Positions 25,106 to 33,451 of a stretch of 64,000 bases of DNA are shown here, one piece after another; position 1 is the first letter of the stretch, and each line of letters opens with the position of its first letter. The stretch is from NCBI RefSeq assembly GCF_014873535.1, contig NZ_JADBEF010000001.1, forward strand, positions 2,604,001 through 2,668,000. Reading direction: 5' to 3'. A model generated the notes under the pieces. It saw nothing but the letters and a program-made list of their open reading frames with translations. It was not told the origin of the DNA and did no database searches. This stretch comes from Nonomuraea africana. Its GTDB lineage: Bacteria > Actinomycetota > Actinomycetes > Streptosporangiales > Streptosporangiaceae. Position numbers and translations under genes: made by a program.

Positions 25106-26532
25106 GCGGGCTCCTTCACATGCGCGGTGGTACGCAACGGACGGACGGGCAGGGCGACGGCCAGCACGAACGCCACCCCGAGCAGCGGCGCCATGAGCCC
25201 GAACACCAGCGGCATCGCCGCGCCGAGCGCCGCCGCCTCCGGCAGGCCGCTCTCCAGCCGCCAGGTGATCAGCGTGCCGGCCACCGCCACCCCCGCCGAG
25301 GCGCCGATCTGGCGCAGGAAGGTGACGGAGGAGGTCGCGGCGCCGAGGTCGGCGTAGCCGACGGCGTTCTGCGTGGCCAGCACCATCACCTGCATGACCA
25401 GCCCGACGCCGAGCCCGATCACCGCCATCGCCGCGCTCAGCGCGGCCACCGCCGTCCCCGGTGCGAGGCTGGCGACGCCGCGCGACGCGGCGGCCAGGAC
25501 GGCCAGCAGCGCCAGGCCCGCGGCCGCCAGCGCGGTCCCCGCGATCGGGTACGGCTTGTAGCGGCCCGTCCTGGTGATGAGCCGGCCCGAGACGACGGTG
25601 GTGAGCAGCACGCCCGCCATGAGCGCGGTCACCACCAGCCCGGCCTGCGCCGCGCCCGCGCCGAGCGCGATCTGCAGGTAGGAAGGCAGGTAGGTGAGGG
25701 TGCCGAACAGCGCGAACCCGATCAGGAAGCTGATGGCCACCGGGACGGCGAAGGCGGGGTCGCGAAACAGCCGCAGCGGCAGGACGGGGTCGGCGGCCCG
25801 ACGGGCGGTGAGGAACCAGGCGGCGCCGCCCGCCAGGGCGAGCAGGAGCCAGGCGGGGTGGCGGGTCTGTCCGAGCAGGACGATGCCGAGCACCGCGGCC
25901 GCCAGCGTGAGCGTGCCGGCGTAGTCGACGGGCGGCCACGCGGCAGTGCCGCTCTCTGTGGCGGTGGCGCGGGCGGGGCGGGGCAGGTGGAGGGTGAGGG
26001 TCAGCAGGACGAAGGCGACCAGGCCGAGCGGCGGGTAGACGGCGAAGATCCACCGCCAGCTGAGCCGGTCGACGAAGAAGCCGCCGAGCAGGGGCCCGCC
26101 GACCGCCGCGACCACGTAGGCCGCGCCGATGAAGCCGAGGTAGCGGCCGCGTTCGCGGGGGCTGACGATCTCGCCGATGATGGCCTGCGCGCCGATCATG
26201 AGCCCGCCGCCGCCCATGCCCTGCAGCGCGCGGAAGGCGACCAGCTGCGGCATGGAGGCGGCCATCGCGCACAGCACGGCGCCGGCGACGAACACCGCGA
26301 TCGCCGCCTGCATGACGGGCTTGCGGCCGAACCTGTCGCCGAGCTTGCCGTAGACGGGCATGACGACGGTGGCGGCGACCAGGTAGGCCGTGACGACGGC
26401 GGGCATCTGCGCCAGTCCGCCGAGGTCGGCGGCGATGGACGGCAGCGCGGGGGTCATGATCGTCTGGTCGAGCGCGCCGAGGAGCATGGCCAGCAGCAGG
26501 CCCGGCAGGACAGCGGTGACGGAGCTGCGCAC
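25102..26532 (-). CDS. MFS drug exporter (DHA2, 14-helix type)
   Basis: 476 residues. MFS motif A is GKLGDRFGRKP (loop 2-3), and motif C-like glycine-rich GAAYVVAAVGGPLLGGFFVD is present in helix 5. N-terminal LLLAMLLGALDQTIMTPALP with the Asp in helix 1 is typical of EmrB/QacA proteins. GTG at 26532 is 5 bases after AAAGGGG. It opens the operon MFS-rph-tetR; two copies of CGTTCTCTAAG lie just upstream. Confidence 0.88.
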   Translation of the reverse strand: MRSSVTAVLPGLLLAMLLGALDQTIMTPALPSIAADLGGLAQMPAVVTAYLVAATVVMPVYGKLGDRFGRKPVMQAAIAVFVAGAVLCAMAASMPQLVAFRALQGMGGGGLMIGAQAIIGEIVSPRERGRYLGFIGAAYVVAAVGGPLLGGFFVDRLSWRWIFAVYPPLGLVAFVLLTLTLHLPRPARATATESGTAAWPPVDYAGTLTLAAAVLGIVLLGQTRHPAWLLLALAGGAAWFLTARRAADPVLPLRLFRDPAFAVPVAISFLIGFALFGTLTYLPSYLQIALGAGAAQAGLVVTALMAGVLLTTVVSGRLITRTGRYKPYPIAGTALAAAGLALLAVLAAASRGVASLAPGTAVAALSAAMAVIGLGVGLVMQVMVLATQNAVGYADLGAATSSVTFLRQIGASAGVAVAGTLITWRLESGLPEAAALGAAMPLVFGLMAPLLGVAFVLAVALPVRPLRTTAHVKEPA

Positions 26533-26555
26533 GACCACCCCTTTAGAAGACGTCG

Positions 26556-26607
26556 CGTTCTCTAAGGAGCCTACGCTTCGCTCATTGGATACGCAACGTT
26601 CTCTAAG
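26556..26607. promoter_or_regulatory. Direct repeat upstream of the MFS-rph-tetR operon
   Basis: CGTTCTCTAAG occurs at 26556-26566 and again at 26597-26607, 41 bases (about four helical turns) apart, 24 bases upstream of the MFS start. They are good candidates for operator half-sites of the operon's TetR protein. Confidence 0.5.
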
Positions 26608-26666
26608 TGCGGCGTCAGCGAACGTCGTCACCCTGGGAGGCGGCCGCGCCGTTCAGCCCGTGCCGT

Positions 26667-26747
26667 TCAGCCTGTGGGGTCCTTCGCGGAGTACCCCGCC
26701 GACTCGGCCGCGGCGGCGATGACGGCGTCGAGCCTGTCGCGCGTCCT
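26667..26747 (-). pseudogene. C-terminal tail of a second MerR regulator
   Basis: In the +1 frame relative to the TipA-like gene end, the minus strand reads RQIGELRRTRDRLDAVIAAA then AESAGYSAKDPTG, stopping at 26667. This resembles the dimerisation-helix tail of a MerR protein and starts where the TipA-like reading frame ends, as if a deletion had joined two MerR genes. Confidence 0.45.
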
Positions 26748-26749
26748 CC

Positions 26750-27526
26750 TCAGCTCGCCGATCTGCCTGTCGCGTGCCGGTCGGCGTTGGCGTCGATCGC
26801 ATCCCGCAGATAGGCGGCCAGGCCCTCGGCGGCCGCGTCGATCGTCGCGGTGAAGCGGGCGTCGGTGACGTACAGCTCGCCCAGACACCGGTGGATGTCC
26901 GGCGTGCAGTCGTAGAACCAGCGGCTGATGTGCGCGCGGTGCCGTTCGGCCAGATCCATCACCGCCTCGCCGGCGGCGGGCAGGCCCGCCTTCATCGCCG
27001 CCACCAGATCTTCGGTGATGCCCTCCGCCTCCGCGCGCAGCCGCAGCCAGTCGACCTTGGTGTAGGAGGCGACGCGGCGGCGGCTCTCCGCGTACCGGCT
27101 GCTGCCGCCCCAGCGCCGCTCCACCTCCTCGTCGTACTGTTCGGGACGGAAATCGCCGAACACCTCGAAGCGCTCCTCGGGGGTCAGCGTGATGTTCAGG
27201 GTGCGTGCCTCCATCGCGACCTCGATCGCCTCGGCCATGTCCCGCAGCCGGTCGATGCGCACCATGAGCAGCTCGTGCTGGCGGCGCAGATGGGTCATCG
27301 CGTCACTGCCGGGATCGTCGAGGATCGCGGCGATCTCCTCCAGCCCGAACCCCAGCTCCCTGTAGAACAGCACCTGCTGCAGCCGCTCCAGGTCGGCGTC
27401 GGTGTAGCGCCGGTAGCCTGCCTGGCTGCGCTCGCTGGGCGACAGCAGGCCGATCTCGTCGTAGTGGTGCAGCGTCCGCACCGTCACCCCGGCCAGCCGC
27501 GCCACCTGCCCCACTGTCACGCTCAT
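26750..27526 (-). CDS. TipA-like MerR regulator with TipAS ligand domain
   Basis: 258 residues. Residues 4-70 are the MerR winged helix (VGQVARLAGVTVRTLHHYDE), then a coiled-coil, and from about 115 the TipAS antibiotic-binding domain (SSRYAESRRRVASYTKVDW, AHISRWFYDC). Cys207 and Cys214 are both present in YDCTPDIHRCLG, matching the numbers of the two cysteines that bind thiopeptides covalently in Streptomyces TipA, so thiopeptide or related ligands are plausible. The last residues (about 250-258) may be foreign sequence from a fused MerR tail. It has its own stretched promoter (27533-27563). Confidence 0.88.
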   Translation of the reverse strand: MSVTVGQVARLAGVTVRTLHHYDEIGLLSPSERSQAGYRRYTDADLERLQQVLFYRELGFGLEEIAAILDDPGSDAMTHLRRQHELLMVRIDRLRDMAEAIEVAMEARTLNITLTPEERFEVFGDFRPEQYDEEVERRWGGSSRYAESRRRVASYTKVDWLRLRAEAEGITEDLVAAMKAGLPAAGEAVMDLAERHRAHISRWFYDCTPDIHRCLGELYVTDARFTATIDAAAEGLAAYLRDAIDANADRHATGRSAS

Positions 27527-27532
27527 GCCCCC

Positions 27533-27563
27533 AGCATGAACCCTCACCCAACGTGAGGGTCAA
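27533..27563 (-). promoter_or_regulatory. MerR-type stretched promoter and operator of the TipA-like gene
   Basis: On the minus strand TTGACC (27558-27563) and CATGCT (27533-27538) are separated by 19 bases, the over-long spacer that MerR activators need. The spacer region holds the dyad ACCCTCAC-CCAAC-GTGAGGGT (27540-27560, plus-strand reading), close to the known tipA operator pattern. Autoregulation is expected. Confidence 0.7.
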
Positions 27564-27568
27564 CCGGC

Positions 27569-27599
27569 TGGACTCTCCCACAGAGGGAGACCCCATCCT
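27569..27599 (+). promoter_or_regulatory. MerR-type stretched promoter of the MerR-GyrI gene
   Basis: TGGACT (27569-27574) and CATCCT (27594-27599) are 19 bases apart with TCTCCC-ACAGA-GGGAGA (27574-27590) centred between them. The ATG follows 6 bases after the -10, so the message is likely leaderless. Confidence 0.65.
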
Positions 27600-27605
27600 T
27601 GAGAC

Positions 27606-28376
27606 ATGGACCTCCTGCCAATCGGGCAGTTCGCCCGTCTCAGCAGGCTCAGCGTCAAACAGCTGCGCCACTACGCCGACCTCGGCCTGCTGAGGCCCGC
27701 CCACGTCGACGACGACACCGGCTACCGCTACTACCACCCCTCCCAGGCCCGCCAGGCGCTGTCGATCGGGTTGCTGCGGTCACTGGACGTGCCGCTGTCG
27801 GTCATCGGGCAGGTCCTGTCGGGGACGGCGGGCGCGCTCGGCCAGGTCCGCGACGACCTCGACAGCGAACTGCGGCGCCGCCGCCGCACCCTCGCCGCCC
27901 TGGAGCGGGTCATGGCCGACGGCCTGCCGGCCGCCCAGATCCGCGTGGTCGACGAGCCCGCCCGCATGGTGGCGCTGACGCGGGAGCAGGCCCACGATGA
28001 TCTGGACGTGGGCCGCGCCACCTCGGCGTGCGTGGCCAGGCTGCTGGCCGCCGCCGCCGAGACGGCGCCCCGCCTGATCGGGCTGTTCCCCGTCGACCTG
28101 ACCGAACCGCTCACCGTCGAGGTGGCGCTGGAGACCGGCGCGCCCGTCGCCGGCGCCACCGCCCGCGTCCTGCCCGGCGGACGCTTCGCCCAGGCCACCC
28201 ACATCGGCCCCTACGACCAGATCTCGCTGACCGCGCACGCCCTGCTGGCCTGGTGCGCCGAACGCAACCACCCCGTCCACGGCCCCCTTAGGGAGGTCTA
28301 CGCCAGCGACCCGGCCACCACCCCCGCCGACCAGCTCATCACCCACCTGCAGATCCCCTTGGAGGAACACCCGTGA
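27606..28376 (+). CDS. MerR regulator with GyrI-like ligand domain (BmrR/TipA class)
   Basis: 256 residues. The winged helix is [20 protein letters not shown] with [20 protein letters not shown]; a coiled coil follows, and residues about 115-255 are a GyrI-like drug-binding domain ([36 protein letters not shown]), as in BmrR. It binds amphipathic drugs in relatives. Its stop codon overlaps the GTG of the next gene (GTGA, 28373-28376), so regulator and GyrI-like protein are coupled. Confidence 0.88.
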   Translation: MDLLPIGQFARLSRLSVKQLRHYADLGLLRPAHVDDDTGYRYYHPSQARQALSIGLLRSLDVPLSVIGQVLSGTAGALGQVRDDLDSELRRRRRTLAALERVMADGLPAAQIRVVDEPARMVALTREQAHDDLDVGRATSACVARLLAAAAETAPRLIGLFPVDLTEPLTVEVALETGAPVAGATARVLPGGRFAQATHIGPYDQISLTAHALLAWCAERNHPVHGPLREVYASDPATTPADQLITHLQIPLEEHP

Positions 28377-28897
28377 AGACCACCTACGGCCCCGTCACCG
28401 CGCTGACCGTCACCGGACTCGGCGAACCCGGCGGCGGCGAGCACCTTTCGGCGATCAACGCCCTCTACACCGTCGCCGCGGCCATGAACGCCCCCGTCGG
28501 CCCGCTGGAGGGCCGCTGGTGGGTCGAGGACGAGCCGCCCCCGCTCGAGGTGCCGCGCGAGCAGTGGCGCTGGCACCTGCACCTGCCGCTGCCCGCCGTA
28601 CCGGCCGCGGGGGAGATGGAGCGCGCCAGGGAGACGGCCCGCACCTCGGGCGCGGCCGTCGACCGGGTGCAGGTCGTCACCTTCACCGAAGGCGAGTGCG
28701 TCGAACTGCTGCACGAAGGCCCCTACAGCGATGAGCACATCACGCTGGCGGCGATGGCGGAGTACATGGCCGCCCACGGGCTCGTGGCCAACGGCCTCCA
28801 CCACGAGGTGTACCTGTCCGACCTGCAGGAGAGCGACCCCGCCAAGATGCGCACCGTGCTTCGCCAGCCGGTCAGGAGCGCAGGAACCGCCCCGTGA
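28373..28897 (+). CDS. GyrI-like small-molecule binding protein
   Basis: 174 residues; a stand-alone GyrI-like/SOUL-type fold: [40 protein letters not shown] and [20 protein letters not shown] are the typical strand and helix signatures (YLSD...K..T is the family C-terminal motif). Such proteins bind or detoxify small molecules, some act as cyclopropanoid hydrolases. GTG start overlaps the MerR-GyrI stop. Its end overlaps the convergent UvrA2 gene by 26 bases. Confidence 0.83.
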   Translation: MKTTYGPVTALTVTGLGEPGGGEHLSAINALYTVAAAMNAPVGPLEGRWWVEDEPPPLEVPREQWRWHLHLPLPAVPAAGEMERARETARTSGAAVDRVQVVTFTEGECVELLHEGPYSDEHITLAAMAEYMAAHGLVANGLHHEVYLSDLQESDPAKMRTVLRQPVRSAGTAP

Positions 28898-31112
28898 CGG
28901 AGCCGGCCGCCTCGCCCAGACCGGCGGGCGGGCCCTCGTAGAGGACGCGCCCGCCGTGCCGCCCGCCACCAGGGCCGAGATCGATCACCCAGTCGGCGCG
29001 CCTGATCACCTGCAGGTCGTGCTCGATGACGATGACCGTGTTGCCCTGCTCGACCAGCCGATCGAGCAGGTCGACCAGCGCCTCCACGTCGGCCAGGTGC
29101 AGGCCGGTGGTCGGCTCGTCCAGCACGTACAGGCTGCCGGTGCGGCCCAGCTCACCGGCCAGCTTCAGCCGCTGCCGCTCACCGCCCGACAGCGTCGAGG
29201 TCGGCTGGCCCAGCGTCAGGTAGCCCAGCCCCACCTCCACCAGGCTGCGCAACCTGGCCGCGATCGCCGCCGCGCCGGCGTCGGCGAAGAAGGCCGACGC
29301 CTGCTCCGACGTCATCGCCAGCACCTCGGCGATCGTCCGCCCGCGCAATCGGTACGACAGGGCCTCGGCGTTGAAACGCCGTCCCTCGCACGTCTCGCAG
29401 GTGCGCGTCACCGGATCCATGAACGCCAGATCGGTGTAGATGACTCCGCGCCCCTCGCACTCGGGACACGCCCCGGCCGAGTTGAAGCTGAACAACCCGG
29501 CCTTGACCCCGTTGGCCTTGGCGAACGCCGCCCTGATGCCGTCCATCACCCCGATCGCCGAGGCGGGACTCGAGCGCGAGCTGACCGCGATGGCCCCCTG
29601 GTCGACCACCACCGCCTCCGGATGGGCGGCCACGAACACCTGCCCGATCAGCGTCGACTTGCCCGACCCGGCCACACCCGTCACCGCCGTCAGCACCCCG
29701 ACCGGCAGGCGCACGCTGACGTCGTCGAGATTGTGCAGGCTCGCGTGCTCGACCGTCAGCCACCCGGACGGCGTGCGCGGTTGCTCCTTGATCGAGGTAC
29801 GGCGACGCAGGTGTGTCCCGGTCAGCGTGTCCGTCAACTCCGCGACCGGGCCCTCGAAGACCACCTGGCCCCCGTGCACCCCCGCGCCGGGCCCCAGGTC
29901 GATGACGTGGTCGGCGATCTCGATCACCTGCGGATCGTGCTCGACCACCATGACCGTGTTGCCCTGGTCGCGCAGCTGCAGCAGCAGGGAGTTCATCCGG
30001 TGCACGTCGGCGGGATGCAGCCCCGCGCTGGGCTCGTCGAAGATGTAGGTCATCCCGGTCAGGCTGGAACCCAGATGCCGCACCATCTTCAGCCGCTGCG
30101 CCTCCCCGCCGGAGACGGTCGAGGTCTCCCTGTCGAGCGACAGGTAGCCGAGACCGATCTGCTCCACCCGCCGCAGCGCCGCCACCGCCGCCCCGGCCAC
30201 CGGATAGTCGAGCCTGCCCAGCTCGGCGATGAGGTCGGTGACCTCCATCGCGCCGTAGTCGGCGATGGAATGCCCGCCGATCCTGCTGGCCAGCGCCTTG
30301 GCGTTGAGGCGCGCGCCCCCGCACGAGCGGCACACCCCCTCACTGACCACCGCCAGCACCGCCTCACGGTTCCTGCCGCTCAGCTCCGACAGGTCGCGCT
30401 TGAGATACAGGCGGGTGAAGCGATCGGCCACCCCCTCGTAGGCGACCTTGTTGAGGGTGCCGTTCTTGCCCCTGACCGCCACGCTGAAGCCCTGACCGTG
30501 CAGGAACAGCTCCCGCTCGGCGTCGGTGTAGTGCTTCAGCGGCTTGGCCGGGTCGAAGGTGTCGGAGCGGGCGTAGATCTGCCACTGCCAGGTGCCGACC
30601 CCGAACAGCGGGAACCTGATCGCCCCCTCCTCCAGCGACAGCTCCTCGTCGAGGAAGGCGCCGAGGTCGAGCTCGAGCCTGCGGCCCAGACCGTCGCACT
30701 CCGGGCACATGCCCTGCGGGTCGTTGAAGGAGTAGGCGAAGGAGTAGCCCGCGCTCGGCTCGCCGTATCGGGAGAACAGCACCCGCAGGATGGAGGAGAT
30801 GTCGGTCATGGTGCCGACGGTGGAGCGGGCGTTGCCGCCGATCGGCTTCTGGTCGACGACGATCGCGGCCGACAGGTGCTCGATCGCCTCGGCCTCGGGT
30901 TTCTCGTAGCGGGGCAGGCGGTTGCGGACGAACGTCGGGAACGTCTCGTTGAGCTGGCGCTGCGACTCCACGGCGATCGTGTCGAAGACGATGGAGGACT
31001 TGCCCGAGCCCGAGACGCCGGTGAAGACCACCAGCCGGTTCTTCGGGATGCGCAGGGAGACGTTCTTGAGGTTGTTGGTCCGTGCGCCGGTGATGACGAT
31101 GGCCTCGCTCAT
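28872..31112 (-). CDS. UvrA-like ABC ATPase (UvrA2/DrrC class)
   Basis: 746 residues; UvrA proper has about 950, and the missing part includes the UvrB-binding domain, so this is a UvrA2-type protein. It has two ABC cassettes: Walker A GVSGSGKSS (about 32-40) and GVAGSGKST (about 455), two signature motifs SGGEAQRLKM and SGGERQRLKL, and zinc-finger pairs CPECDG, CRSCGG, CPECEG and CETCEG. Relatives such as DrrC protect producers from DNA-binding drugs. Start MSEAIVITGARTNNLKNVSL at 31112. Divergent from the nitroreductase-hemerythrin gene. Confidence 0.9.
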   Translation of the reverse strand: MSEAIVITGARTNNLKNVSLRIPKNRLVVFTGVSGSGKSSIVFDTIAVESQRQLNETFPTFVRNRLPRYEKPEAEAIEHLSAAIVVDQKPIGGNARSTVGTMTDISSILRVLFSRYGEPSAGYSFAYSFNDPQGMCPECDGLGRRLELDLGAFLDEELSLEEGAIRFPLFGVGTWQWQIYARSDTFDPAKPLKHYTDAERELFLHGQGFSVAVRGKNGTLNKVAYEGVADRFTRLYLKRDLSELSGRNREAVLAVVSEGVCRSCGGARLNAKALASRIGGHSIADYGAMEVTDLIAELGRLDYPVAGAAVAALRRVEQIGLGYLSLDRETSTVSGGEAQRLKMVRHLGSSLTGMTYIFDEPSAGLHPADVHRMNSLLLQLRDQGNTVMVVEHDPQVIEIADHVIDLGPGAGVHGGQVVFEGPVAELTDTLTGTHLRRRTSIKEQPRTPSGWLTVEHASLHNLDDVSVRLPVGVLTAVTGVAGSGKSTLIGQVFVAAHPEAVVVDQGAIAVSSRSSPASAIGVMDGIRAAFAKANGVKAGLFSFNSAGACPECEGRGVIYTDLAFMDPVTRTCETCEGRRFNAEALSYRLRGRTIAEVLAMTSEQASAFFADAGAAAIAARLRSLVEVGLGYLTLGQPTSTLSGGERQRLKLAGELGRTGSLYVLDEPTTGLHLADVEALVDLLDRLVEQGNTVIVIEHDLQVIRRADWVIDLGPGGGRHGGRVLYEGPPAGLGEAAGSVTGRFLRS

Positions 31113-31495
31113 GGGAGCGACGCTAACGACGCCCACCGACAGAATCCCCGCCCTGGCCGGCCTCGCACGCGGCACGCGCCAGGCTTGTCGACCGCCGGGG
31201 TGGCGTTGCTTCGGCGGCTTTGGTGGCACTAGTGTGATTTTTGTGACTGCCGGGTCGGCCTCGATGGGCCAAGAGCGAGTGAGGCCCCCGGCCACGGCGT
31301 GAGCGCCGGGCGGGCCAGAGGCCCGCCTTTCCCGTGAGTGCCGCCCGCGTGCCGTCTTCCCGCGCCTGACGCGCGACACCCCCTCTTCACCGCGCCGCCG
31401 TACGCCACCGGGCCGCCCCTCGCACCACCACCGCACCACGGTCGTCCCGTGGTGACGTCGTCATGCCGCCACAGCCCGAAAACAGAAAGCAGAGA
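31113..31495. other. Divergent gap with hairpin
   Basis: 383 bases between the UvrA2 gene and the nitroreductase-hemerythrin gene. It contains the perfect hairpin GGCGGGCC-AGA-GGCCCGCC (31309-31327) followed by TTT, which looks like a terminator although both flanking genes point away from it. It may mark the end of a deleted gene or an attenuator of the downstream gene. Nothing else recognised. Confidence 0.5.
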
Positions 31496-32329
31496 ATGCC
31501 GAACGAGTTCAACCAGCAGATCATCGAGGAGTTCCGCGCCAACCGAGGACAGGTGGGCGGATACTTCGAAGGAGCCAGGCTGCTCCTGCTGACCACCACG
31601 GGCGCGCGCTCGGGCGCCCGGCACACGACCCCTCTCGGATACCTGCCCGACGGCGGCGAACAGGTCCTGGTCATCGCCTCGGCCGGCGGCGCCGCCCGCC
31701 ATCCGGACTGGTTCCACAACATCGTGGCCAACCCCCGCGTCCGGGTCGAGAACGGCGTCTTCACCTACGACGCGCAGGCCGTCGTCCTGGAGGGCGAGGA
31801 ACGCGAGCAGGCCTTCGCCCGCGCGGTCGAGGCCGACCCCGGATGGGCCGACTACCAGGCCAAGACCACCCGCCTCATCCCCGTCGTCGCCCTGCGGGAG
31901 ATCCCGAGCGGGCCGCCGAACGTGAACGCCGAATCGTTCGGCGCGGCGCTCAAGCTCATCCACGACGCCTTCAGGCGGGAACTCGCGCTGATCCGCAAGG
32001 AGGTCACCGAGTCCGGTCCCGGCCTCGGCGTCCAGCTGCGGGTGAACTGCCTGACCGTCTGCCAGGGGCTGCACCACCACCACACCCACGAGGACGCGGG
32101 GATGTTCCCGGCCCTGGCCGCGCGCCATCCCGAACTGGCTCCGACCTTGGAGCGGCTGGGCGAGGAGCACCAGAAGATCGCCGCCCTGATCGAGGAGCTG
32201 CAGCAGCTGGTCTCCACCGACAGCCCGGACCCCGCCGTGGTGCTGCCGGAGGTCGAGCGGCTCATCGACGCGCTGGAGAGCCACCTGGCCTACGAGGAGG
32301 AGCAGCTGATCCCCATCCTCGACGCGTAG
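31496..32329 (+). CDS. F420-type nitroreductase (DDN fold) fused to a hemerythrin domain
   Basis: 277 residues. Residues 1-138 are the split-barrel deazaflavin-dependent nitroreductase fold (LLLTTTGARSGARHTTPLGY, HPDWFHNIVANPRVRVENG). Residues about 146-277 are a hemerythrin/HHE four-helix bundle with metal-ligand candidates His156, the HHHHTHED cluster (about 193-200), His225, His263 and Glu267. The pairing puts an oxygen- or NO-sensing or redox centre on a coenzyme F420 enzyme. Start chosen at ATG 31496; ATG 31463 is possible but adds 11 unlike residues. Monocistronic, followed by a hairpin. Confidence 0.85.
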   Translation: MPNEFNQQIIEEFRANRGQVGGYFEGARLLLLTTTGARSGARHTTPLGYLPDGGEQVLVIASAGGAARHPDWFHNIVANPRVRVENGVFTYDAQAVVLEGEEREQAFARAVEADPGWADYQAKTTRLIPVVALREIPSGPPNVNAESFGAALKLIHDAFRRELALIRKEVTESGPGLGVQLRVNCLTVCQGLHHHHTHEDAGMFPALAARHPELAPTLERLGEEHQKIAALIEELQQLVSTDSPDPAVVLPEVERLIDALESHLAYEEEQLIPILDA

Positions 32330-32334
32330 TCCAT

Positions 32335-32352
32335 GCGGCGGGGGAGCGCCGC
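32335..32352 (+). terminator. Hairpin after the nitroreductase-hemerythrin gene
   Basis: GCGGCG (32335-32340) and CGCCGC (32347-32352) with loop GGGGAG, 6 bases after the stop codon. Short and without T-tract, but well placed. Confidence 0.45.
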
Positions 32353-32517
32353 CGGGGCGAGACCCCCGTGGCTCACCTCGTCGGCGCACCCCGTGTGGAC
32401 AACCTGATCGCCGATTACCACATCCGGTACGGAGGCTACGGGGGCATCCATCCCGACAGAGTGGAAAATCGGCGCTCGCCGCCGACCAGGGACGCCAGAT
32501 CCCGGTGTCGGGATCGG

Positions 32518-33402
32518 TCAGGCGTCGCCGGGTTTGCCGAACTCTTCGATCAGCACGGGATACTGCTCCCCACCGTGTCCGGCGGCGATCGAGCGGTCGG
32601 CCATCGCCTTGATCAACTTCGGCAGTTCGGCGTTGACACCCACCGCCTCGCTCTCCTCGATCAGGTGTGCCATCGCCCGCGCGTCGGTCTCCAGGGCCGA
32701 CACCTCGGCCGGGAAGGAGCCGCGGTCGATCTGCTCGGCATACCCAGGCAGCCATTCGGCCACACCGGCAGCGATCTGCTGCGCGAACGGCGCATACGTT
32801 GCGGCGTCAACACCGGCCGTCCTGAGCAGGGCAGTGCCCTGGAGCCAGGCGTTCAACACGCTCCACATCATGGCTAGGCCGGCCACGTCGTACAGGGACG
32901 CCAGCCCATGGTCCGCACCAAGGTAGGTGACGGTGCCGAGCGCGTCGAGTGTTGACTTGTGTGCCTCGAAGTCCGACTGCGGCCCGCTGTGCAGAATCAC
33001 CGCCTCGGCGGTCCCGATCGCCGGCGGGATGGCCATGATGGCGCCGTCCAGGTAACGGGCGCCGCGCTGCTCGGCCCATTGGGCGGCTTCCCGGGCCTGG
33101 GCCGAGTCGCCCGAGGTCAGGTTGATCAACATCGTGCCGTCCAGCTCGATATCGCTCGCGCCGAGCAGCTCGTGCATGGCCTGGTAGTCGGTGACGCAGA
33201 TGATCGTCAGGGAACCTGCCTTGAGCGCGTCGCCAACCGTTGGCGCCAGCCGTGCACCCTCGGCCACCAGCCGGTCGGCCTTGGAGGTCGTACGGTTCCA
33301 CACGGTGGTGGGATGCCCGGCTTTCAGGAACGCGCCGGCGAGTGCCTGGCCCATCAGTCCGAGTCCGATGACTGTCACGGGTGTATCGGTTATGTGGTTC
33401 AT
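32518..33402 (-). CDS. Imine-reductase-like NAD(P)H oxidoreductase (IRED/beta-HAD family)
   Basis: 294 residues. The Rossmann start TVIGLGLMGQALAGAFLKAG followed by HPTTVWNRT matches the imine reductase superfamily motif, and the C-terminal helical domain carries LYDVAGLAMMW, placing Asp172 at the position of the proton-donor Asp/Tyr in imine reductases. These enzymes reduce cyclic imines or do reductive amination. A 6-phosphogluconate-dehydrogenase-like beta-hydroxyacid dehydrogenase is the alternative, but the WNRT motif favours IRED. Divergent from a MerR gene with a shared operator (33409-33440). Confidence 0.85.
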   Translation of the reverse strand: MNHITDTPVTVIGLGLMGQALAGAFLKAGHPTTVWNRTTSKADRLVAEGARLAPTVGDALKAGSLTIICVTDYQAMHELLGASDIELDGTMLINLTSGDSAQAREAAQWAEQRGARYLDGAIMAIPPAIGTAEAVILHSGPQSDFEAHKSTLDALGTVTYLGADHGLASLYDVAGLAMMWSVLNAWLQGTALLRTAGVDAATYAPFAQQIAAGVAEWLPGYAEQIDRGSFPAEVSALETDARAMAHLIEESEAVGVNAELPKLIKAMADRSIAAGHGGEQYPVLIEEFGKPGDA

Positions 33403-33408
33403 GGCACC

Positions 33409-33440
33409 ATCGTCAACGTTGATACCGGTATGAAGGTCAA
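33409..33440 (-). promoter_or_regulatory. MerR-type promoter/operator of the imine-reductase-like gene
   Basis: Minus-strand TTGACC (33435-33440) is followed after a long spacer of 19-20 bases by a weak -10 (GACGAT at 33409-33414), and a dyad centred on ATACCGGTAT lies between them. The -10 ends 6 bases before the ATG, so the message is probably leaderless. The layout fits activation by the divergent MerR protein. Confidence 0.55.
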
Positions 33441-33451
33441 GTGAGGTTTCG

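Noticed and set aside
22445..25357. Long plus-strand open frame opposite the Rph-like gene.
   Set aside because: Low-complexity Gly/Arg/Gln composition, no start signal and no family similarity; shadow of the minus-strand gene.
28872..31112. Nucleotide-excision-repair UvrA.
   Set aside because: About 200 residues shorter than UvrA, including the UvrB-binding region; UvrA2/DrrC class fits better.
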